Shown here one piece after another: positions 56,111 through 64,000 of a stretch of DNA of 64,000 bases. Origin of the DNA: Symsagittifera roscoffensis (Eukaryota > Xenacoelomorpha > Acoela > Convolutidae); assembly GCF_963678635.1 (NCBI RefSeq), contig NC_087062.1, positions 29,908,833-29,972,832 on the forward strand. The letters are read 5' to 3'. The translations under genes and the position numbers were made by a program. A model generated the notes under the pieces. That model was not told the origin of the DNA, ran no database searches, and was given only the letters and a program-made list of their open reading frames with translations. Position 1 is the stretch's first letter, and each line of letters begins with the position of its first letter.

Positions 56111-56289
56111 TAGGAAATCACATTAAAATGGATTTTTTTCCGCTTTAATTTTCGTTCGCGAGTCGTGCAAAATTTTGCAAAAAATTCAGCATTTATCAAG
56201 TGAGTGATGCGGAAACTTTGCAAAGCGAGTGGCGAGTGTACGGCCTGGCCTAATCCATTACAAAACCTAAACTCAAATTGCAAAGAGAT

Positions 56290-56475
56290 TCCGTTGAGCT
56301 CTCGCCCCTGCCCCTTTGCTCACCTTCAATCCCCCTAACGTTTGCCCCTTTGCTCCCCTACCCCCACTGAACCCTAACCCCCCTCCACATGAATACCCCA
56401 CCTGAACTCGACCCCCACCTGAACACGTTACGTTGGGGGGGGGGGGGGGGAGGGGGGTTTCATTTAAATGGGCAA
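56290..56475. repeat. C-rich then G-rich low-complexity patch
   Basis: Repeated cccctttgct, cccccac and cacctgaac phrases on the plus strand, then a G-run of more than 15 near 56435-56452. It could form G-quadruplex or long hairpin structures. No gene. Confidence 0.5.
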
Positions 56476-56624
56476 ACGCCAGGGGGGTAATGTTGAGTAA
56501 TATAGAAAGTAACAAAATATCAAAGTTAGGTAGAAAAAATTCCAGTAACCAACGTAACCAACTTTATTTTAAAACCTAGAAAAGACTTTATGTGCAGTGA
56601 TTTCGCTTCTCGGTAAAGTGGAAA

Positions 56625-56813
56625 AAAATTGATTGTAATTTAGTTTCATTGTCAGTGTCCACAAAGGTGAAAAAAATCGATTATATTGGATGAAAAAAGG
56701 ATTTTGTTTCCTCGAAAAATAGTAATATTATAATCCATTTTTAATTGATTATAATCGATTTGTTTTCACTTTTGTGGACACTGACAAGGAAACTCAATTA
56801 TAATCGATTTTTA
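56625..56813. mobile_element. Palindromic MITE with ~60-bp inverted repeats
   Basis: The left arm (about 56625-56688) contains cattgtcagtgtccacaaag and the right arm (about 56751-56813) its inverse ctttgtggacactgaca with few changes. Both arms extend through tcgattata. The spacer is about 60 bp. Almost the whole sequence could fold as one hairpin. No coding capacity. Confidence 0.6.
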
Positions 56814-56860
56814 TTCATGGAACTCAAATGCGGGTAATAATTAACAAGATAAAATAGTTG

Positions 56861-57038
56861 TATTACGAAGCCAAACTGGGCATTTTGTGAATTGTAAGCG
56901 TATTCCGCAACAAGGAAGCTCTCTTTGTTCTTCTTTTGTTCTTTCATTTCCTTTGATTGTTCCAACACGAATTTACCATGTTTGAAGACTTGTCTCTGGA
57001 ATCTAGGAACATGCAGACACAAAACTGGCCTCGTAATG
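56861..57038. mobile_element. Short internally deleted EnSpm-like copy
   Basis: 178 bp, with ends TATTACGAAGCCAAACTG and (reversed) CATTACGAGGCCAG, and TG on both sides (56859-56860 and 57039-57040). The right end is an inverted copy of the left-terminal segment of 4821-6378 (tgtctgcatgttcctagatt..cagagacaagtc). It keeps one gtattccgcaa. A third 2-bp target duplication of differing sequence supports the family call. Confidence 0.6.
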
Positions 57039-57337
57039 TGGCTTTTTGGGTGGTTTCAAAATTTTTTTGTCTGACCCTCAGTTTCACAAACCAATTTCAT
57101 GAGAGCAAGGCTTTTTTAGCAAGGAATTTGAAAATTGCTGTCTTGGCCAATTCCAAGACTAAATTCTGCGCGTTTTGATGCGCGCAATTTAAAGAAACAT
57201 TCAATTTTATTGCGCTCTCAAATAGTTTAAAACTGCTTTAATGCAAGCCAATTTGTCAAATGTATTCTCTATACATCTCAAGTTTTAACACTTACAGTTT
57301 AAAGTTGGCGAGGATGCAAATCAAGGTTTCGAAATTT

Positions 57338-57747
57338 TGAGTTATAACCGAGGTGGTTAACTCATAGAGTAATTTCGGATAGGGTACACCGTCTGCTCGT
57401 CACGCTATCTTATTTTCGGCCGGATAGATTCGTGCAACTTCTTAGTCTAATACCGATCCTAATCTTACTCTTATACTATCTAGTCTCAGGGTGTTTAACT
57501 AGTCTCTGCTAGGCTCAATAGATCTAGGGTATACTGGTTTATTGCGGTTGCTGAAGTCTTCTTGGAGAGTCAACTAATTTCTAAGTTAAATTCAAATCTC
57601 TCTGGTGCTGAAATTACAAGTAATTCCAGCACTTACAAATAAGTGGGTTGTTAGTTAGATGGATCATGATTGGTTAATATTAAATACTTTACAGTGGTAA
57701 AATATCTAATTTATCCAATCATAAAATGTAGTTTAGATCAGGTTCCA
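57338..57747 (-). repeat. 3' LTR of element 2
   Basis: 410 bp, same ends and same internal order as 24622-25031. Substitutions concentrate near the inner end of R/U5 (gaagtcttcttggag versus gaagtgctcgggag) and a few single sites. The hairpin (57605-57632) and AATAAA are kept. Confidence 0.9.
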
Positions 57748-59258
57748 CCCATCCGGGTTTTACAGAGTTTTTTAGAATAGTCTTTCTGCAATTCAAAAGA
57801 TGGATGATGAACGTTGGTATTTGGCGAACATCATATTTCGTCTGGGTTCTCTTGTTAGAGAAGTTCCAGATTCAATCGTTGTGTCTTCTTATGACAATGA
57901 CTGGGTTTTCGCAACAAACTCAAATCTGATTTCAGAATGGTTGGCTATGACAGGTTTTTTCGTTTCATGTAGAGAACTTCTTTGTGTTTGACCTTGTCTG
58001 GGAATGGCGTGGAGATTGTGCGTGGAGGGGGTGCCTGGTTACTCGGATCTGTACGTATACTTGAACATCGAGGTGGTCATTGTTCTAGTTCAATGAAGTC
58101 CTTTTCTGCGAAGTCAAGTCGTACTCTAAATCCTTTGAGTTGTGATTGTGGGCGGCATATTGATTGTGGTTGGCCATTCTTTTTCGATTGTAGTGGGGTC
58201 ATTTTGTCTTTGGATGTTCGTCTTTGGTGTTGTATGCTGATCTATATACTGCAAGGTATAATTTATATTTTATAAAATTTTTATTAGTTTAGTGTTTTTA
58301 GTTATGATTTTGGTTAGTTGTTTTCACAAAAGCTTTCTGTTTTAGTTCAGTTATTTTGAAGAGTTACTCACCCTTGAGTACCTCTTATTAAAAATAGGAG
58401 TGTGGTCACAAAGCGTGGATGTAGCGCGGTGGGTTAGGCCGGCTATAGAGCATGCTCAGGACGTCCTCTCTGGTGGGTTAGGCCAGGAGTGGGAGTATGA
58501 TTTCGTGCGGTTTCTGTGAGAGGTCCTGTTATGTGATAACGTTTTATGTTGGGTTTATTGTGGTTTTTCTTATGTTTCGTTGGTTGTGTCCTTTTTTCAA
58601 AAATCAAATTGTTTTTGGTATGGGTTTGTCTTTCGACTTTTTTGTGTTTTATTATTTCTTTCTTTGACTTTATAATAGTCTTCAAAAGAATAAATTATCC
58701 AGTTTTAAACTGGGTTAATCCGGTTTGGGTACCGTTGGTTTCCTTTTCTTAGTCATGCTGTAATTCTATGTGTTGTGTTGTTTAGTAAGCTGCGTTGGTT
58801 AGTTTTGTTTAGTATATAATTCCTTTCCAACCGGGTTAAAGGAAAGTTTGAAATTTGTTATCGTGTGTTAGAGTTGTTGAGTGTGAAAGCTTGAAACTGA
58901 AATTCATTATTTAAACAATTCTTCGTGGGCGAGCTGTGCGAGTTTGGATAGAATTCTTGTGCGAGTGAATGAAAATATCAAAAGGTTAGTACTGCATTTG
59001 CGTTTTATTAATTTACTACATAGAATTTCAATTTTATTGCTTGTTTTGGGGAAAAATTAAGTTACAAATTTTCATCATTATTAGAATTACTGCTTTTAGG
59101 GAAATAATTTATAAATTAATTTATTACATTTGTATGAATTTTATTTAATTTAGCTGGTGCAAAAGATTATTAGAGTTTGGGACAATTTGAAGAAGTTTTC
59201 CATTTTTTATTTTTCTTTTGTGTATTTTGCAGATGATCGTGAGATGAAGACTAAAAAT
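57748..59258 (-). other. 3' non-coding region of element 2
   Basis: Colinear with 25032-26522, including the duplicated gtgggttaggcc block (58420-58490) and the aactgggttaatccgg block (about 58705-58830). The most divergent part is next to the LTR. Confidence 0.5.
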
Positions 59259-59335
59259 CTAAATAAAACATGGATAAAGAATGGTTAGTGTTTTATTTTA
59301 AATTTATTAGTATATTTATAAATTATACTTACCTG

Positions 59336-61144
59336 TTAGTCGTCGGGGAAAAAACCGTGGGGGAAGATGTCGTGGATTATGTCGGAATTTGTTAGTAACT
59401 TTGCTAATATGCGAATGATGTTTTTAGTTTGAAGCAGTGGCCAAAGCAATTGAAGTGCTTTAATGGTTTTTAGTTCTTCAGTGCCAACTGCAAAATCATA
59501 AGGTGTGTTTTGGATGAGATTATATAATTTGTGGTTATATTTAGTGTTGTGGATGAATTCTAATATAGGGATTTCTATAGGTTGAACAAATTCATGTGGG
59601 ATAAGGAAGGGTCTGGATTCTTCTGCGTTGAAGGTCTTTGTGATGGGACAAAAAATATACATTTGGGTTATGGGATCATAATTGCGAAGAATACCGTGAA
59701 GGTTAGTATCTTTGATGCAATATGTGAAGTTAAGAAAAAATGGTGATGTGTATTTAGAGTTAATAAATTGAAAACGATGGTGTGGTTGTCTTGATGGAGT
59801 GTGTAGGTCAAAGTGATTTTGTATAAAGCGGTAATATGTATATGTGTGGGTTTGTTTAGTGCGTAACATAATGTCATGTGAGCAGTGCAAATCTCTTTCA
59901 TGTGGTGCAAGGAAATGAAAGGTTAGTGAAAATAATTGAAATCTTTCTTTAAAACTTTCGTAAGCTTGTGTGTCGGTTAGTGCTTCAGAAATGATGTGGT
60001 CGAATTTGCGATCAAATATGTTGAGTGTGAAAATATATGGTGTTTTGATGAAAAATTTTTCTGTGATTTGTGGGTTAGCGAAGCGATCATCATCTAAAAA
60101 TTGGTCTTGGTTAGTTCGGATGATATTATGATCGTAATATTCTAGCGTATATTCGTTAGCTCGGGGTGCAGTGTATGTTTTCAGTGATTTTTTATATCCA
60201 ATGTAAGTAAATTGTCTATGTGTTAGTGGTGTAGTTAGTCGATATAGCATATCTTGATTTCGTTCTATATCGATGTGAGTATTAGATAAAGGTAGGCAAA
60301 GGGGGTTAGTAAAATGATAATATGTTGTCCAATGAAGTGTAGGCATTAAAACTTGTTCATCTACAAAGCTACGTGTATCGTTAGTATCTGTAGGGGTGTT
60401 CAAAGTATATTGTGGAAATGAAGGTAAGGTGATTGCTAAAAATTCTTTCGTATTAGTGTGATTTGGATGATTGATATATTCACGTGCTGTTCCTGGTTTT
60501 GTTGGAAATGGATGGTTTGGGAATTTTCTTTTGAAAGTGCGGTAAGCTCTATTAGTGCTAAGTGATGATTCGGTGGATGTAGATGATGGTGCTAATGATG
60601 CGGTATAAGCTGAAGAGGGTGTAGGGGTAGGTGGGTTTGATGATTCTATTGTGGATGAAATCTGATTTATAGTGGGATTTTCAAGGTGGAAGGGTTGTTG
60701 TTGTAAGGTGATAAAATTATCTAGTTCTTGGGAGATTTGGGGGGTGTCTGGAGAATTGGATGATCGATCTGAATGAAGTGAAGAGTAGGTTGGGGTAACT
60801 TGTGAAGCATAGGAGGGTGTAGAAATGGATGGGAGCGGGTTATATGGTGGGATTGGTTGAAAAGGGGGTTTCGAAAAAACTGAGGGATTGGTTTGAAAAT
60901 TATTGGATGGAGATGGTTCAGAGTCTGCAAATTCGTCAGGGGTTTCAATATCTGGGTTATTGAGTTGTGAGATGGAGTATAAAACTGAGATGTGTGAATT
61001 AGTGTCTGAATTCATGCCTGATGTTATATTATTGGTTGGGAAATCGGGTGGTGGGAAGGCAAAAAGTGGAATTATTGTAATTGGAGTGTTGAGGTTGGTT
61101 GGGTGTGAATCAGAGCGGTGTAGGGATCCAAGTTGTCGGCTCAT
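59336..61144 (-). CDS. 602-aa homologue of the unknown 601-aa protein
   Basis: Intact. It has the same layout as 26605-28410: a variable Ser/Pro/Thr/Asn-rich first third, then a strongly conserved domain ending HDIFPHGFFPDD. The start overlaps the env stop as ATGA here too, and a donor CAG|GTAAGT follows the stop directly. The conserved domain keeps its sequence despite many third-position changes. The gene has stayed open although the env upstream of it is broken, as expected if the env mutation is recent. Confidence 0.88.
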   Translation of the reverse strand: MSRQLGSLHRSDSHPTNLNTPITIIPLFAFPPPDFPTNNITSGMNSDTNSHISVLYSISQLNNPDIETPDEFADSEPSPSNNFQTNPSVFSKPPFQPIPPYNPLPSISTPSYASQVTPTYSSLHSDRSSNSPDTPQISQELDNFITLQQQPFHLENPTINQISSTIESSNPPTPTPSSAYTASLAPSSTSTESSLSTNRAYRTFKRKFPNHPFPTKPGTAREYINHPNHTNTKEFLAITLPSFPQYTLNTPTDTNDTRSFVDEQVLMPTLHWTTYYHFTNPLCLPLSNTHIDIERNQDMLYRLTTPLTHRQFTYIGYKKSLKTYTAPRANEYTLEYYDHNIIRTNQDQFLDDDRFANPQITEKFFIKTPYIFTLNIFDRKFDHIISEALTDTQAYESFKERFQLFSLTFHFLAPHERDLHCSHDIMLRTKQTHTYTYYRFIQNHFDLHTPSRQPHHRFQFINSKYTSPFFLNFTYCIKDTNLHGILRNYDPITQMYIFCPITKTFNAEESRPFLIPHEFVQPIEIPILEFIHNTKYNHKLYNLIQNTPYDFAVGTEELKTIKALQLLWPLLQTKNIIRILAKLLTNSDIIHDIFPHGFFPDD

Positions 61145-63758
61145 CGTGGGCTAAAAAAATTATTATTTTGAGACTGAAAAGCGGTGGTATGGGGTTGTTC
61201 TATAATTTGTTCATATGCATTTTCGTCTAGGGGATGGTGTGTCATTATATGTTGAATGGGACTTTGTGATATGGTTGGTCTAAAATTTGGATTATTTGTT
61301 ATTGCTAAATTTCGAAAATTTCGTGGGACTAGTGATAATGGATGGTTATGTGGTAGTGGTGGTAACTGTGGTGCTGTAGGCGTAATGTCTACATTGTTAT
61401 GTTCTTCGTCGTATGTGTTCTGTCTTGTTGCTATTTTTGTGTTGTATTCCTTTATTTGTGCATCTAAAAGAATTTTGTTTATTGATGATGAAAAAATTCC
61501 AAAAAATCCTGCAAATAGTATGCGTGCTACACTTGCTTGTCTATTTACTTGTGTGTGTATAGCGCATGTATTATAGATTCCTTTTAAAAGCGAAAAAAGA
61601 AATCCTATAAAGTTAAACATTGCGTATAAAATAGTCAATTTTTCTAAGATGTAGTAGGGCCATCCTAGAAAATCGAGAATTTCATTTTTTAGTGTAACAA
61701 AGCTAAAAATATTTATAGGTGAAATATCTTGTGGTCGGTATTTTTCACCGTTTAGATATATATAGTCTTTAATGTCTTTAAAATATCCGCTATAGTCTTG
61801 TGTATAAATATCTGCAAATCCTGCTGTTTCGGCAAGTTTGCGTAAGTTTTGGTCAATTGATTGTCTTTGTATTGTGTCCATTTGTGTTAATAATTCTTGG
61901 AATTGTTGTGTTCTAATGTGATGTTGTATATCGGATTTTGAATATATTCCAATTGATTGTAAGTCAATATTTGGGTTTCGAACAATAGCTCTAATGCTTT
62001 CAGGTGAAAATTTTTTGAGTGATTGCATTAATGTGGGATATGGAGTAAGAAGATAATATTTATCTTCATCAGGGTTCAGTTGAACTACATTGTGGCTATT
62101 TTCTGATCCACATGGGACTGCGGTATCCCAGAAATAGGTTCGTCTTGAAAGTGTGTAAACGAAGTGTACTTTTTTCTTATAAAAGATAGGGATTCTTTTA
62201 TAGCATCGTTTATCTTCAAAAACATATAGTGGTGATACTTTTTTGGTACAGGTATAAAACCATAAAATGTTTCCTTCATAATCTAAAAAATTTGATCTAT
62301 TTCCTGATAGTAAATATCCTGCGTAGGGTATTTTTAATACTGCTAGTGCAAGTGATTGTAGGATTTGTGTCCTTTCTAATTCGCATAGCTGGTGAAGTGT
62401 TTCTAATTCAGATAGTGACATTTCTTGAAAAATTCGGCTAATTGTGTAGTCTAATTTCATATCTAGGTGAATATCATAGTGGATGTTACCGAAATATGTA
62501 CTATTCATTAGTGATAGTTCTTGTAAACGTGTGCTTCTAGTGTTATGGGGCTTTAGATGTCCACCAGGTTGATTTTTACTCTTTTGAAAATCAACTGGTA
62601 TATATGATGTTCCTTCGTTTATAGGGTGACCTGTGGCGTATGGGTCAATTTTTATTTTTCCAGTGGTCATGTCGAATCCTTTTTCGTATTCAACTAATAT
62701 CTCGGAGTATTGTGTTTTGTGAAGTGGATTTCTGTATTTACATGCAAGTTCTGTTTCTTGATATATTTGAAAACGTGTCAATTTATTTTCTATATTGTGT
62801 ATGTTTCTAAAATTAGAACTTTGTCTTCGTGATGGGTGGACTTGTTCATATGGAATTGATTGTATGAAATATTTTTCGTGAAATTTTATCATACGAGCGT
62901 GTATTTTTGCTACTTGAAATGTTGTACATGTGTCTTCAGGGAACCAAACAATTGTTGCTTGTGTTCGTGTTGTAGGGTCACAATAGCCTTGATCGTTTTA
63001 CAAGGTAATCTCATTCCTTGATAGATCATGGTGTTGTCAGATAAATCGCGTGTGAGTTGTATTTTTTCGAGTTGTATTTTCCAATCGAAAAACATGATTT
63101 CTTGATATCCTTTATTTTTTGTGTCTGCTTTGCAGTTTGATGGGTCATTTATACCAATGTGTGGTATCCAGTGTTTATCGTGTATATCATAAGTTAATCT
63201 TCCGTGTGCGCCGTTGTATGGGTATTTTTCATCTAATTTTATATGTCCTTGATATCTTTCAAGTTCTGCTTGATGTACAGAATCTGAAAAAACTTGGAAA
63301 TATACTAATTTTCTATCTGTGTTTTTATTTCTTGTGATATTGAGTCTTAGTAACTCGTTTTTACAATCTTCGTGATTGAGATGTAAAAGTCGTTCGATAT
63401 TACTCTGGTAGAATGATTCGTGGTCAAGTCGGTTTTTATTTCCATTTGAGACTTGTGAACAATGTACTTTCTTTTCAGAAAATGTTGCTGTGAATTTATA
63501 TCCTATAACTGTTGTTGCTCGGGCTTTTGAATAAAGTGTCGCTATTACATTTGTTGTTTCTATGGCTTGTGGTTCTGTTTCGCATTGTGATACTTGATTT
63601 ATTGCATATTTGTGTAATGTTTTTTGTTCGTTTTCTTCACAATCGTAATGTGTTACTAATAAATCTTGGGGTCCTGTGCGGGGGGAAGGGTTTATGTTTT
63701 CATTTGAGGTTATTAGAAAAAGGAGTTGGAGAAAAATTAAAATTTTTAGAATATACAT
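61141..63758 (-). pseudogene. env: Envelope-like gene broken by one frameshift
   Basis: Colinear with the 872-aa gene of element 1. The first 282-codon frame (63758-62910) leaves the reading frame near 62996-63000, where a run of five T on the plus strand in element 1 is four T here. The remainder is open in another frame as 61141-62892 (583 codons), with membrane span and tail intact. There is no other stop or gap. The break is either a recent single-base deletion or a homopolymer sequencing error. Confidence 0.85.
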
Positions 63759-64000
63759 TTGTATGACAATCCTGAGTATGGGTTGTAAAATGTGATGTAA
63801 CCAATTGTCTTTTTGGTATATCTGTCGTATTTGTATATCACTTCAGTTGTTATAAACGGTGGTGGTAGGGATTGAGCTGTTATATTTGGTGGATTTAATG
63901 GATAGGGATGTTGAGTAATGTTGTTTAATTTAACCGTGATTTCAAATTTTAATTGTAGACTATTTTGTTGGAGTATTTGGATGTTATGAGCACGAATGTC
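63746..64000 (-). CDS. ATG-less conserved frame, C-terminal 84 codons (partial)
   Basis: Homologue of 31013-32149. It is open from the right window edge to TAA 63748-63746 and overlaps the env ATG by 13 nt as in element 1. Almost every codon difference from element 1 is synonymous (24 of 27); the changes are Asp/Ala, Asn/Lys and Thr/Lys. The rest lies outside the window. Confidence 0.75.
   Translation of the reverse strand, partial: DIRAHNIQILQQNSLQLKFEITVKLNNITQHPYPLNPPNITAQSLPPPFITTEVIYKYDRYTKKTIGYITFYNPYSGLSYKCIF

Larger units (their letters stand above)
57338..64000 (-). mobile_element. Second, diverged retroelement copy (3' part)
   Basis: Same organisation as element 1 from its 3' LTR up to the ATG-less frame, then cut by the window edge. 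It lies in the same orientation about 14 kb away. Its LTR differs from those of element 1 at roughly 15 positions, coding regions differ mainly at synonymous sites, and env carries a frameshift, so it belongs to a related but older or separate lineage. Confidence 0.92.

Noticed and set aside
56360..56385. Telomere-like aaccctaacccc
   Set aside because: A single short occurrence within a C-rich low-complexity patch, with no array.

Overview
This is eukaryotic, almost certainly animal (metazoan) nuclear DNA. It is AT-rich, most of it is non-coding and full of decayed transposons, and the one recognisable host gene has spliceosomal introns. The species cannot be named from the sequence. No bacterial operon, CRISPR array, rRNA or intact tRNA gene was seen.

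Region by region. (1) 1-1921: the last three exons of DCAF1 (VprBP), the CRL4 ubiquitin-ligase substrate receptor, ending in a long Asp/Glu tail; one intron carries a hAT-like MITE. (2) 1922-24617: intergenic DNA made largely of repeats. These are a tRNA-derived SINE-like family (two ~400-500 bp copies), two copies of a CACTA/EnSpm-like non-autonomous transposon (4821-6378 and 22033-23560) with subterminal GGATTCCGCAA arrays, a hAT MITE with a perfect 8-bp target duplication (15545-15958), and several copies of an older ~0.5-1 kb family called R1 here. (3) 24622-43496: a complete 18.9-kb Ty3/gypsy-type LTR retroelement on the minus strand. Its two 410-bp LTRs look identical, so it is a very recent insertion. 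(4) 43501-57337: more repeat-rich intergenic DNA with no convincing gene. (5) 57338-64000: the 3' part of a second, older and diverged copy of the same retroelement, also minus strand, running off the right edge.

The retroelement is the main content. Read on the minus strand it has: 5' LTR, candidate primer-binding site, a ~1.25-kb leader with repeated motifs, a 155-aa very basic ORF overlapping the start of gag-pol, a 2740-codon single-frame Gag-Pol (CCHC knuckle, DSG protease, YLDD reverse transcriptase, RNase H, HHCC/DD35E integrase), two tiny hydrophobic ORFs, a 378-codon open frame with no ATG, an 872-aa envelope-like glycoprotein, a 601-aa protein of unknown function, a candidate intron just after the last stop codon, a conserved ~1.5-kb 3' non-coding region, and the 3' LTR. 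The three 3' reading frames overlap by 13 nt and by an ATGA. Where the second copy allows comparison, the ATG-less frame and the 601-aa protein differ mostly at synonymous sites, so both appear to be selected proteins. The LTR carries a 13-bp hairpin placed like a lentiviral TAR element.

Best candidates for something undescribed: the ATG-less conserved frame, the 601-aa protein coupled to env, the TAR-like LTR hairpin, and the basic ORF ahead of gag. Together they suggest a complex, regulated, retrovirus-like Ty3/gypsy lineage.
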